A DNA stretch of 64,000 bases from Desertimonas sp963786985 (GTDB taxonomy: Bacteria > Actinomycetota > Acidimicrobiia > Acidimicrobiales > Ilumatobacteraceae). Below the pieces are notes generated by a model. The model made no database searches, was not told the DNA's origin, and worked only from the letters and a program-made list of their open reading frames with translations. Every line of letters begins with the position of its first letter. Position 1 is the stretch's first letter. The stretch is from contig CAWBBL010000036.1 of the NCBI GenBank assembly GCA_963786985.1, positions 1 to 64,000 of the forward strand, in the 5' to 3' direction. This document shows positions 52,538 through 61,211 of the stretch, in pieces. The position numbers and the translations under genes were made by a program.

Positions 52538-53076
52538 ACCTGGCCGCTGCGGTCCAGCGCTTCGACGACTGGGCCGATGACCAGCTGGAGTTGGTTCGCG
52601 GCACCCCGCTTGCCGACGCGGTGTTCACCACCGCCAGCAAGCTCGGTGAGTTCAGCGTGATCTGGCACCTCACCAACGTCGCTCGCGGAGCCACCAGGGT
52701 CGGCACCGTCGAGCAGATCCCCGTGTTCGCCGCCCTGGTGGGCGCCGAGAGCCTGCTCGTCAATCAGGGCATCAAGCGGTTGTTCCGGCGCACACGGCCC
52801 ACAGAGTCCGGCGACGACCGCTTTCCGGTGCGCCGACCGACGACGTCGTCGTTCCCATCCGGTCACGCCAGCTCGGCGGCGTTCGCCGCCACCGTGTTGA
52901 CGGGCTGGGACGGGCCACGGCTGGCCCCACTGTGGTGGACGATGGCCACCACCGTTGCGGTGTCGCGGGCCTACGTGCGGATCCACCACGGTTCCGACGT
53001 CGTCGCCGGGATGGCCACCGGCGCCGTGCTCGGACTCCTGGCCCGCCGCCTCCTGCAACGCGCCGACCTCGCCTGA
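52534..53076 (+). CDS. PAP2-family membrane phosphatase
   Basis: 180 residues from a GTG coupled to the nuclease gene (GTGA overlap). The three phosphatidic-acid-phosphatase motifs are seen in order: KRLFRRTRP, PSGHASSAAF and SRAYVRIHHGSDVVAG. Three to four hydrophobic helices surround them. It dephosphorylates a lipid phosphate such as phosphatidate or an undecaprenyl/prenyl pyrophosphate at the membrane. With the DGAT gene immediately downstream, phosphatidate to diacylglycerol is an attractive link for storage-lipid synthesis. Confidence 0.87.
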   Translation: MNLAAAVQRFDDWADDQLELVRGTPLADAVFTTASKLGEFSVIWHLTNVARGATRVGTVEQIPVFAALVGAESLLVNQGIKRLFRRTRPTESGDDRFPVRRPTTSSFPSGHASSAAFAATVLTGWDGPRLAPLWWTMATTVAVSRAYVRIHHGSDVVAGMATGAVLGLLARRLLQRADLA

Positions 53077-53108
53077 CGCCGCGCCGGCCGACGTGGCAGG
53101 CTGAGCAG

Positions 53109-54503
53109 ATGGCCGATCAGCCGTCCAGGGTCATCGTTGCCGACCGCCAGATGAGCGACGCCGAGGCGCTGATGTGGCGGGTCGAGAAGGATCCGTTCCT
53201 GGCGTCGACGTTCGGTGCAGTCACGATCCTCGATCGCCCACCTGACTTCGATCGCCTGCGGGCGCGCATGGAGTCGGCCGTGCACGCCGTTGCGCGGCTG
53301 GGCTGGCGCGTCCAACCCAATCCCACCGGGCTCGGTACTCCGATCTGGGCCGACGACCCCGACTTCGACATCGACCTCCACGTGCGTCGCGTCGCCCTGC
53401 CGGCCCCCGGGACGCTCCGCCAACTCCTCGACCTTGCCACTGTGTTCGTGCTCGACCCGCTCGATCGCACACGCCCGCTGTGGCAGTTCCTGGTCGTCGA
53501 GGGTCTGGCGAACGGCAAGGCGGCGCTGATCACGAAGATGCACCACACGATCACCGACGGGGTCAACGGAATACGCATGTCGATGCAGTACTTCGACCTG
53601 TCCCGGAATGCCACCGAACCGGCCGGCGGAACGGTCAGTGCCCAGCAGGCGGCGCCGCTTCCCCCGCCCACCCCGGTCGACAGTGCGCTGAGCTACGTCC
53701 ACGCCACGTTCCGGCTGCCGATCAGCATCGCCCGCCAAGTGGGCGAGCTGCTCGCCGATCCGACGGCGATTCCGGCGGCCGGGTCGGCTGCCGTCGACGG
53801 CATCCGCGGCGCTCTGACCCAGCTGTCGGACTCCGACGCTGCCCGCTCACCGCTGTGGACCAACCGATCGATGCGCCGCCGGCTGGAACTGGCGCGGGCG
53901 CCGTTGGCTTCGACCAAGGCGGCGGCCAAGCGCCTCGGGGGTTCGATCAACGTCGCCTTTCTCACCGCCGTCGCCGAGGCCGCTCACCACTATCACGTCA
54001 TCAAGGGCAGCCCGATCGACGAACTGCGCGCCTCGATGGCGGTCAGCACGCGCACCAAGGAGTCCGGAGCCAACGCCTTCGGGCTCGTCAAGCTTCTCGT
54101 ACCGACCGGCGAGATGAGCATCGCCGAGCGCTTCGGACGCATCGCCGAGGCGACCACGGCGATCAAGGCGGGCGGGCCGGCATCGATGGACGCCCTCGCC
54201 GTGATCACGTCGGCGCTGCCGACCTCCCTGCTCACCCGGGTCGCCCGCCAGCAAGCGCAGACCGTCGACTTCGCCACGTCCAATCTGCGGACGTCACCGG
54301 TACCGACCTACATTGCCGGGGCCAAGGCCCTGCAGACCTACGCCGTCGGTCCGCTCGGCGGGGTGGCGTTCAACATCACGATGCTCTCGTACGTCAAGCA
54401 CCTCGACATGGGCATCAACATCGACGCCGCGGCAATCGCCGATCCGGCGCTGCTCGCCAGACTCGTCGAGGAAGCCTTCGGCCGTCTACGGCGGGCCCGC
54501 TGA
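53109..54503 (+). CDS. Wax ester synthase/diacylglycerol acyltransferase (WS/DGAT)
   Basis: 464 residues. The catalytic motif HHTITDG starts at His145, within KMHHTITDGVNGIRM; the N-terminal MSDAEALMWRVEKDPFLAS and C-terminal TSNLRTSPVPTYIAGAK and VGPLGGVAFNITMLSYV segments are typical of the bacterial WS/DGAT family. It esterifies diacylglycerol or fatty alcohols with acyl-CoA to make triacylglycerol or wax esters, storage lipids common in actinobacteria. It follows a PAP2 phosphatase 32 bases upstream. All motifs are intact. Confidence 0.92.
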   Translation: MADQPSRVIVADRQMSDAEALMWRVEKDPFLASTFGAVTILDRPPDFDRLRARMESAVHAVARLGWRVQPNPTGLGTPIWADDPDFDIDLHVRRVALPAPGTLRQLLDLATVFVLDPLDRTRPLWQFLVVEGLANGKAALITKMHHTITDGVNGIRMSMQYFDLSRNATEPAGGTVSAQQAAPLPPPTPVDSALSYVHATFRLPISIARQVGELLADPTAIPAAGSAAVDGIRGALTQLSDSDAARSPLWTNRSMRRRLELARAPLASTKAAAKRLGGSINVAFLTAVAEAAHHYHVIKGSPIDELRASMAVSTRTKESGANAFGLVKLLVPTGEMSIAERFGRIAEATTAIKAGGPASMDALAVITSALPTSLLTRVARQQAQTVDFATSNLRTSPVPTYIAGAKALQTYAVGPLGGVAFNITMLSYVKHLDMGINIDAAAIADPALLARLVEEAFGRLRRAR

Positions 54504-54509
54504 GCGAGC

Positions 54510-54698
54510 TCAGACCGATTCGGCCGGCACTGCGGTCAGCAGCGTGCGCACGTCCAGCAGCAGGTCGGCGACCTCGCCGCTCGACACCACGTCGCGGTTG
54601 CTGACGCGGCCGAGCGCTTGATCGATCACGGCCAGCGCCTCGGCGATCACGGCGTCGTGCGATTCGCTGATCTGTGGTTGATCGATGCTCTCGGTCAT
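54510..54698 (-). CDS. Small acidic hypothetical protein, 62 aa
   Basis: ATG-initiated 62-residue protein (MTESIDQPQISESHDAVIAE onward) predicted to be almost fully helical, with an amphipathic central segment ALAVIDQALGRVSNRD. It is convergent with the DGAT gene and ends seven bases from it. Its balanced composition and lack of Arg-rich shadow character suggest a real gene. No family recognised; function unknown. Confidence 0.5.
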   Translation of the reverse strand: MTESIDQPQISESHDAVIAEALAVIDQALGRVSNRDVVSSGEVADLLLDVRTLLTAVPAESV

Positions 54699-54767
54699 CG
54701 CTGTACACCGTACCCGCCGGGTGGCGGACCCACGACGTCATTCACATGATCGTTACGCTCGCCGGCC

Positions 54768-55547
54768 ATGGAGCTTGCTGGTGCCCACGTGATCGTGACG
54801 GGAGCAGCTCGGGGGATCGGCGCCGCCCTGGCCCGGCGGTTCCACGCCGCTGGTGCCCGCGTCGTCGTCGCCGACATCCTCGATCCCTCCGAGGTGGTCG
54901 GCGACCTCGAAGGGGCGATCGGGATCGTGGCCGACGTGTCGACGCAGCTGGGCAATGTCGCCCTGATCGACGCCGCCGAGGCCACGTTCGGCCCGGTCGA
55001 CCTGTTCTTCGCCAACGCCGGCGTGGCCGTCGGAGTCGACCTGACGACGTCGGAGGAGGACTGGGCACTGGCGTTCGATGTCAACGTCAACGCCCATCGG
55101 TGGGCCGCGGCACGGCTACTCGACGGCTGGCTCGAACGTGGACAGGGGTACTTCTGCTCAACGGCGTCGGCGGCCGGGCTGCTCGCCCAGGTCGGCTCGG
55201 CCCCCTACACGCTGACCAAACGTGCCGCCGTGGCGTTCGCCGAGTGGTTGTCGATCACGTACGGCGATCGCGGCATCCGGGTTTCCTGCCTGTGCCCGCA
55301 GGGCGTCAACACGGCGATGCTGCAGATCTCGCTCGGCGGTGGGACCGACGTGGTCAAGGCTTCCGGCGCCGTGCTCGAGCCCGACGATGTCGCCGGGCTC
55401 ACCGCCCTGGCCATCGCCGAGGAGCGCTTCCTCGTCCTGCCCCATCCCGAGGTGCACGACTATGCCCTGCGCAAGGCCACCGACATCGAGCGATGGCTGG
55501 CCGGCATGCGCCGGCTCAACGCGAGGTTCACCGGTTCCGCCGGGTAG
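54768..55547 (+). CDS. SDR family oxidoreductase
   Basis: 259 residues. Classical short-chain dehydrogenase: GAARGIG nucleotide loop, Asp in VVVADILD for NAD preference, FANAGVAVGVD, catalytic Ser in FCSTASAAGLLAQVG, Tyr and Lys in YTLTKRAAVAF. A substrate-variable C terminus ends in a helix (TDIERWLAGMRRLN). It is a monocistronic gene divergent from the 62-residue protein. The substrate cannot be told; alcohols or hydroxyacyl compounds are likely. Confidence 0.88.
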   Translation: MELAGAHVIVTGAARGIGAALARRFHAAGARVVVADILDPSEVVGDLEGAIGIVADVSTQLGNVALIDAAEATFGPVDLFFANAGVAVGVDLTTSEEDWALAFDVNVNAHRWAAARLLDGWLERGQGYFCSTASAAGLLAQVGSAPYTLTKRAAVAFAEWLSITYGDRGIRVSCLCPQGVNTAMLQISLGGGTDVVKASGAVLEPDDVAGLTALAIAEERFLVLPHPEVHDYALRKATDIERWLAGMRRLNARFTGSAG

Positions 55548-55571
55548 TTCGTGCCGATACGGTCGAGGTCT

Positions 55572-57548
55572 ATGACCGACCCGGCCGCCGATTCAACACC
55601 TTCGCCGTTCTCCGACCAGCTGCGCGAGCTGTTCCACGATCGTTCCTGGGTCTCCGGGCCGGCGGTGTCACCGGACGGCCAACGGATCGCCTTCGTGGTG
55701 GCGACGACCGACCTCGACGCGAACACCACGAAGAGTCGGGTGTGGCTGACGAGCCCGGATGGCGATCCGGCGCCGGTCACGGCGGGACCCAACGACAGCC
55801 AGCCGGCCTGGTCGCCCGATGGACGGTTCCTCGCCTTCGCGTCGAAGCGTGGCGACAAGGACAAGGAGGCGACACTGCACGTCATGCCGGTCAGCGGACC
55901 CGGCGAAGTGCACACGCTCGGGTCGATGCCAGAAGGCTTCACCCAGCCGACGTGGTCACCTGACGGCAAGCAGATCGCCTTCACCAGCCGGACCCGCGAC
56001 AAGCGCTACGACGCCGAGGACGAGAGTTGGCAGCCGCCGCGCCGCATCGAGACATTGTTCACCCGGCTCAACGGCGAAGGATGGATCGTCGATCGCCCAT
56101 CGCACGTGTACGTCGTCAATTCCGATGGCACCGGTACCCCACGCAATCTCACGCCGGGACCGCACCGCCACACCGGGATCTCCTGGCTCCCGGACTCGAC
56201 GGCGATCGTCACCAGCGCGGCCCGCCACGACGGATGGGACCTCGACTTGGCCGTCGACCTCTACGTCGTCCCCCTTCATGGCGAGATCCACGCCCTCACC
56301 AACCAGACCGGCAACTACTCGAATCCGTCCGTCTCCCCCGACGGGACGCGCGTCGCGCTGCTCGGGGCGGACGACCCGTTAGTCGACCCGCAGAACTCGG
56401 CCGTCGGGATCGTCGGCATCGGCGGAGGTGAGATCACCTGGATCTCCACGACGCTCGACCGCAACTGGCAGCCATTCGGGAGCACGCGTCAGCCGGTCTG
56501 GACCGACGACGACACGCTGCTGGCGACGGTCGAGGACCGTGGCGAGATCCACCTGTACGAGCTGGCCGCCGATGGGTCGCGAGCACCGCGGGCACTCACC
56601 AAGGGGCCGCTCGGGGTGCAGGGCTTCGACGCCGCGGGCGGGACGGTGGCGACGGTCCAGGCGACCGTGCAGCGCCCCGCCGAACTGTTCACTGGCGATG
56701 GGCAGGTCACCTCCGTGACGCAGACCTGGTCGGACTGGGAGAAGTTCGCCGTGCGCTGCGCCGATGGCGGTGACGAGATCGACGCCTGGATCATGCGGCC
56801 GCGCGAGTTCGACGAGTCGGGTCGCTACCCGGTCCTGCTCAACGTGCACGGTGGGCCGTTCACACAGTACGGCGAGGTCTTCTTCGACGAAGCGCAGATG
56901 CAGGCTGCCGCCGGCTTCGTCGTCGTGATGTGCAACCCGCGCGGCAGCAGCGGACGGGACACGTCGTGGGGTCAGTCGATCCGCGGCCCGAAGGCGCCGA
57001 CGAAGCCGGGCACGGGATGGGGCACCGTCGACGTCGACGATGTCATTGCCGTGCTCGATCACGTCCTCGCCAACTTTTCGTTCTGCGACAGCGACCGGGT
57101 GGGGATGCTCGGCGGGAGCTATGGCGGGTACATGGCCACGACGTTGGCCGGCCGGTTCGGCGACCGGTTCCGGGCGGTCTGCAGCGAGCGGGCCGTCAAC
57201 AACATGGTGACCGAGGAGTACAACGCCGACATCGCCGGGGGGTTCCGGACGATCAATGGACCGACCGTCCTCGATGATCCGGACGAGTACGCCCGGATCT
57301 CGCCGATCCGCTACGTCCGCGACATCTCCTGTCCCGTCTTGATCATCCACTCCGAGGACGACCTGCGCTGCCCGATCAGCCAGGCCGAGGAGCTCTTCGT
57401 CGCCCTCCGCCTGCTCGGCAAGGACGTCACGTTCTACCGCTTCCCGGCAGAGAACCACGAGCTGTCGCGCAGCGGTTCGCCGGTCCACCGCAAGATGCGC
57501 GCCGAGATCATCCTCGAGTACTTCACGGATCGCCTCGCCCCCCGCTGA
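55572..57548 (+). CDS. S9-family prolyl oligopeptidase/acylaminoacyl peptidase
   Basis: 658 residues from the ATG at 55572, with GAGGT seven bases upstream (a GTG at 55551 is in frame). Residues 30-400 form a WD40-like beta-propeller with repeated SPDGxxIAF units; the C-terminal alpha/beta-hydrolase domain has Ser516 in MLGGSYGGYMA, Asp597 in IHSEDDLRCP and His629 in AENHELSRSG. Such cytosolic enzymes release acylated or unmodified N-terminal residues from short peptides. No signal peptide is present. It is intact in spite of the damaged locus that follows. Confidence 0.92.
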   Translation: MTDPAADSTPSPFSDQLRELFHDRSWVSGPAVSPDGQRIAFVVATTDLDANTTKSRVWLTSPDGDPAPVTAGPNDSQPAWSPDGRFLAFASKRGDKDKEATLHVMPVSGPGEVHTLGSMPEGFTQPTWSPDGKQIAFTSRTRDKRYDAEDESWQPPRRIETLFTRLNGEGWIVDRPSHVYVVNSDGTGTPRNLTPGPHRHTGISWLPDSTAIVTSAARHDGWDLDLAVDLYVVPLHGEIHALTNQTGNYSNPSVSPDGTRVALLGADDPLVDPQNSAVGIVGIGGGEITWISTTLDRNWQPFGSTRQPVWTDDDTLLATVEDRGEIHLYELAADGSRAPRALTKGPLGVQGFDAAGGTVATVQATVQRPAELFTGDGQVTSVTQTWSDWEKFAVRCADGGDEIDAWIMRPREFDESGRYPVLLNVHGGPFTQYGEVFFDEAQMQAAAGFVVVMCNPRGSSGRDTSWGQSIRGPKAPTKPGTGWGTVDVDDVIAVLDHVLANFSFCDSDRVGMLGGSYGGYMATTLAGRFGDRFRAVCSERAVNNMVTEEYNADIAGGFRTINGPTVLDDPDEYARISPIRYVRDISCPVLIIHSEDDLRCPISQAEELFVALRLLGKDVTFYRFPAENHELSRSGSPVHRKMRAEIILEYFTDRLAPR

Positions 57549-57578
57549 CCTCCTCGGAGTGTTTGCGGCCGATTGACC

Positions 57579-57627
57579 GTTCTTGTCGTGGCTGAGCACG
57601 GAATCGGTGCTGATCCACGACAAGAAC
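57579..57627. terminator. Palindrome downstream of the S9 peptidase gene
   Basis: Perfect 13-base arms GTTCTTGTCGTGG at 57579-57591 and CCACGACAAGAAC at 57615-57627, with an inner AGCAC/GTGCT pair. It starts 30 bases after the peptidase stop. Termination is plausible; it also resembles the single-hairpin palindrome after metH in layout though not in sequence. Confidence 0.65.
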
Positions 57628-57696
57628 GTGACAGCCTCCCGCGTAGAGTGACGTCCACCGACTCCCCCGACGACCGCCGAAGTCAGGGAGTCCGCC

Positions 57697-58625
57697 GTGC
57701 CAGCCTGGGAGTCCGTGCTCGCCGCAGAGCTGAGCACACGCCACCACGTCACGACCCGCAAGCGCCTCCAGCGGATCGGCCTACGCCGTCGGGTCATCGA
57801 CGGATTGTGTCAGCGCGGTCGCCTCGAGCACATCGGCAACGGTGTGCTCGTCTGCCCCGCCGGAGCCGCGACGTTCGAACAGCGCTTGGCCATCGCATGC
57901 GCCCTCACCGGCGGGGTGATCAGCTTCCCGACCGCCGGCAAGGTCTGGGAGTTCCGCAAGACGCCCACCACGAGCGCGGTCCATGTCACGGTGCCACGGC
58001 AGACGAACGGTGGTTGCCGCCTCGGATTGGATCGCGGTTCACCGATCGTCTGACGTTGCCGCGCAGCGACGTGGTGCGCCGGCGCGATGGAATCGTGGTG
58101 ACATCGCCGCCCCGAACCGCGTTCGACGCAGCAGCGTGGCTCGGCACCGAACGACCTCGAGTCGTTGATCGAGCAGGGAATCGCCCGCAGCAATTTCACC
58201 GTGCCGACGCTGTGGGCTCACGCTCGTCGGTTGTGCCGACGGGGACGGCAGGCAGCGCCACGCTTCGTCGAGGTGTTGAGCCGCCGCGAGGTGTGGCGCC
58301 GACCGGTCGATTCCGACTACGAGCTGCGCCTCGAGCGGGCGATGCGGGCCGGCTGGTTTCCCTCCGCTCACGCGCCAGCATCCCGTGCGGATCTCACCGG
58401 GAGTCGCCGTGCACCCCGACCTCGGCATCCCCGACGGACGGATTCTTCATCGAGGTCGACCACCTCTCCTGGCACGGCGGACGACTCGAAACGGCCTACG
58501 ACCGGCGGCGCGACCTGAAGGTGCGGGCGGGCACCGGATTCCACGTCGAGCGGGTCACCGACGTCGCCATCGACCACCACCTCGACGAGACGATCGACGA
58601 TCTGCTCGCCGGTCTGGCGCCGCGT
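57697..58625 (+). pseudogene. AbiEi/DUF559-type protein gene with multiple frameshifts
   Basis: The N terminus from GTG 57697 (ELSTRHHVTTRKRLQRIGLR) is an AbiEi-like winged-helix domain as found at the head of many actinobacterial DUF559 proteins. Homology then jumps frame at least four times: at about 58035, 58142, 58363 and 58430, taking in TLPRSDVVRRRDGIVVTSPP, NDLESLIEQGIARSNF, PLTRQHPVRISPGVAVHPDL and DGFFIEVDHLSWHGGRLETA. The last piece is the nuclease-like DUF559 (very-short-patch-repair-like) domain. Intact members are about 300 residues. With this many breaks the gene is best considered dead, unless local sequence quality is poor. No partner toxin gene is seen. Confidence 0.75.
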
Positions 58626-58653
58626 CGGGAGCACGGTGAACCGCCCTCGTCCG

Positions 58654-59140
58654 ATGCCGTCGTCGCTGCTGGTCCTGGCCGTTGCGTCACCGGGTGCAAC
58701 GAGCGACGACACCGGACGTCGTTGCCGCCGGACGTCGGGGTCGTCGAGCGGGTGATCGACGGTGACACGATCGACATCGAGATCGGTGGCCGCGACGAGC
58801 GGGTGCGACTGATCGGCATCGACACCCCCGAACTGCACACCGACACCGGCGTCGCCGAGTGCATGGCCGGCGAGGCGCGCGACTTCACCGTGTCCACCTG
58901 CCGGCCGGCACGGAGGTGCGACTCGAGCGCGACATCGTCGGCCGCGACGACTATGGCCGGCTGCTGGCCTACGTGTTTCGTCGCGGCGACGACGTGCTGA
59001 TCAACGAGCTGATCGTGGCCGCCGGCTATGCCCGTCCACTGACGATCGCCCCCAACGACGCCCATCGCCGGCGATTCGTCGACGCGGCGCACACTGCCGA
59101 AGCGTCCGCCCTCGGTCTCTGGCGGACGTGCGCCGGGTAA
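58654..59140 (+). pseudogene. Lipoprotein thermonuclease (SNase-like) gene with frameshifts
   Basis: A staphylococcal-nuclease-like domain is visible: VVERVIDGDTIDIEIGG, RVRLIGIDTPELHTD, then, in another frame after about 58893, LPAGTEVRLERDIVGRDDYG and RLLAYVFRRGDDVLINELIV. A start at ATG 58654 gives a lipoprotein-like signal, MPSSLLVLAVA, but the lipobox Cys (VTGCNERR) lies in a different frame, so a second break is needed at about 58685. Catalytic Arg and Glu residues of the SNase fold are present once frames are joined. It directly follows the broken DUF559 gene; both appear to be decaying together. Confidence 0.75.
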
Positions 59141-60006
59141 CGTCGCCGTCCGTGGCCGCCTCGATCGATCGCGACATCTCGCTCAACGAACGTCTCGGCT
59201 ACTCACCCGAGGCCAAGCTGGTGATCCTCTCGTGCGACGACCTCGGGTCGTGCCACGCCGCCAACGTCGGGGTCTACGAGGCGATTCGGTCCGGCGCCGC
59301 GACGTGCACATCGCTGATGGTGCCCGCCCCCTGGGCCCGCCATGCCGCCGAGGAGTACCTCGAAGGCGACGACGTCGGCGTCCACCTCACGCTCAACGCC
59401 GAGCACACCCGCTACCGCTGGGGTCCGCTCACCCACGCCCCGTCGTTGCTGTCCGGCGATGGCGGTTTCCCCTCGACCGTCGACGACCTGTGGGAGCACG
59501 CCGATCCGGACGAGGTCCGCCGCGAGCTACGCACGCAGGTCGAGCGAGCGATCGCCTGGGGAATCGACGTCACGCACCTTGCGCCACACCTGACATCGAT
59601 CACGCTGCGGCCCGAGTTCTTCGACATCTACCTGGAACTGGCCGTCGAGTTCCGGCTGCCGATCCGCCTGCCGTCGACCATCGCCGAGGAGCGCGCCGGG
59701 TTCCCGTTCCGGCGTCTCGCTGCCGAGGAGGGCGTCGTGTTCCCCGATCACTTCGACCACGACTGGCGCCCCGGCAGCCGGGCTCGCACGTTCGCCGCCC
59801 TCGACTCGCTGGACGCCGGAGTCACCGAGATCCACATCCAGCCGGCGATCGACACGCCAGAGGTGCGCGCCCTGACCGAGTACGCCGAGGCGTGGATCGA
59901 CGACCTCGCCCTGGCGCTCGACCCGGCCCTCCCCGCCCGCGTCGACGAGGTCGGGGCGACGTTGATCGGTTTCCGCGAGCTCAGGGCGGCGATGCGAGGC
60001 GGCTGA
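59128..60006 (+). CDS. ChbG/HpnK (YdjC) family carbohydrate deacetylase
   Basis: 292 residues from a GTG at 59128 (another GTG at 59152 is possible and gives 284). The YdjC fold is shown by LVILSCDDLGSCHAANVGVY, whose Asp pair binds the metal, GVHLTLNAEH with its His, and THLAPHLTSI. Members remove acetyl groups from oligosaccharides such as chitobiose or hopanoid sugars. It overlaps the end of the nuclease remnant by 13 bases and the convergent SCP2 gene by 26. It appears intact. Confidence 0.86.
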   Translation: MRRVTSPSVAASIDRDISLNERLGYSPEAKLVILSCDDLGSCHAANVGVYEAIRSGAATCTSLMVPAPWARHAAEEYLEGDDVGVHLTLNAEHTRYRWGPLTHAPSLLSGDGGFPSTVDDLWEHADPDEVRRELRTQVERAIAWGIDVTHLAPHLTSITLRPEFFDIYLELAVEFRLPIRLPSTIAEERAGFPFRRLAAEEGVVFPDHFDHDWRPGSRARTFAALDSLDAGVTEIHIQPAIDTPEVRALTEYAEAWIDDLALALDPALPARVDEVGATLIGFRELRAAMRGG

Positions 60007-60232
60007 GCGCGGCCGCCACGTCGCCGGACCGCAACACGTCGAAGAACGCCCCCGTCGAGCCGCTCGTCTTCAGCTTGCCCCGCATGTACGCCACGGTCGG
60101 CTCGAACGAGGGGTCGCGGACCTCGTCGAGGGGCACGGTGACGACGACATCGGCGTCGTCGGGTCCGTCGACGATCTCGTTCGACTTGGCGATGATCACT
60201 CGGTACTGCACGGTTGGCACGGCAGCGCTCAC
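59981..60232 (-). CDS. Short SCP2 sterol-transfer-domain protein
   Basis: 83 residues from a GTG at 60232, overlapping the Mca stop (GTGA). The sequence YRVIIAKSNEIVDGPDDADV and the following FEPTVAYMRGKLKTSGSTGAFFDVL match the C-terminal two thirds of an SCP2/sterol-carrier domain (normal length about 100-120), including the GKLKxSG motif. It could bind a lipid ligand. Coupling to mycothiol amidase is unexplained. The 3' end overlaps the ChbG-like gene on the other strand. Confidence 0.78.
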   Translation of the reverse strand: MSAAVPTVQYRVIIAKSNEIVDGPDDADVVVTVPLDEVRDPSFEPTVAYMRGKLKTSGSTGAFFDVLRSGDVAAALSRLASPP

Positions 60233-61146
60233 TTCCGTTGACTGCCGACCGAGTCGCGGACGCCGGCGAACAGGTCGGTCTCCGTACGATGCGCAGGAAT
60301 CGGGCCGACGAGGGAGCGGGCCAACACCCATTCCTCCCACGGCCAGACCTCGTTCAACTCCTCGTCGTCGAGGCCGAACCACCATGCCTCGGCCGGGTCG
60401 ATCTGTGTGGCGTGGGCCCGCAACGCGCCACTGCGCGCCCACTGGTAGTCGGCGATGTCGATCCGCGTCGTGATTCGTTCGTCCGTGTTCGGTCGGTCGA
60501 ACCACGCCTCTTCGAACGGCGACGAGCCGCGCTTGGTGATCAGCGCCTGGTGCACGGCGAGCAAGCGCTCGAACGACCAGGTGGCGTAATACAGCTTGGA
60601 CGGCTGGAACGGCGCGCCGAGGTCGGGGTACCAGTCAGGATCTCCGGCCCGGTCGAAGGCGAGCACCGAGATGTCGTGGACGCGCAGGTGATCCGGATGC
60701 GGATAGCCGCGCTGATCGTCGCTGTAGGTGAGCACGACCTGCGGGCGCGCCGCGCGGATGACGGCAACGAGGCGCCCCGTCGCCTCGTCGATGTCGGCCT
60801 GATGAAACGACTCGGGATTCTCGTTGCTCGGGGTTTCCGGCATGCCCGAATCGCGGTAGCCGAGCATCGCGATCTCGTCGAACCCGATGAGGGCGGCGGA
60901 AGCGGCCAACTCGAGAGGGCGCAGCTCGGCGAGGAGGGCCTTCTCGGCGTCCGGGGTCAGGCCGTGAAACGGGCCACCTGGCTCGCGCAGCGACGGGTTC
61001 TGGAGGTCGCCCTCCTCCCCACCGGTGCAGCACACGAGCACCGTGTGGACCCCTTCGGCGTGGTACCTGGCGACCGTCGCGGCACCCTTGGACGCCTCGT
61101 CGTCGGGGTGGGCATGGACGCTGAGCAGGGCGAGCCGGTCCTCCAC
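60229..61146 (-). CDS. mca: Mycothiol conjugate amidase
   Basis: 305 residues. A PIG-L/LmbE zinc amidase: VHAHPDDEASKG provides the His13 and Asp16 zinc ligands, and His153 lies in GYPHPDHLRVHD; VCCTGGEEGDL and the extended C-terminal half with AWWFGLDDEELNEVWPWEEW are specific to Mca over the biosynthetic MshB. It cleaves mycothiol S-conjugates to mercapturic acids, exporting toxins, and is a strong marker of actinobacteria. The downstream SCP2 gene is translationally coupled. Confidence 0.92.
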   Translation of the reverse strand: MEDRLALLSVHAHPDDEASKGAATVARYHAEGVHTVLVCCTGGEEGDLQNPSLREPGGPFHGLTPDAEKALLAELRPLELAASAALIGFDEIAMLGYRDSGMPETPSNENPESFHQADIDEATGRLVAVIRAARPQVVLTYSDDQRGYPHPDHLRVHDISVLAFDRAGDPDWYPDLGAPFQPSKLYYATWSFERLLAVHQALITKRGSSPFEEAWFDRPNTDERITTRIDIADYQWARSGALRAHATQIDPAEAWWFGLDDEELNEVWPWEEWVLARSLVGPIPAHRTETDLFAGVRDSVGSQRK

Positions 61147-61211
61147 GCCGGCCAGGCTAGCGACGAGCCCGCCGGTCGGATGGGTGACATCCGGCCCTAC
61201 GCTCTGGCGCC

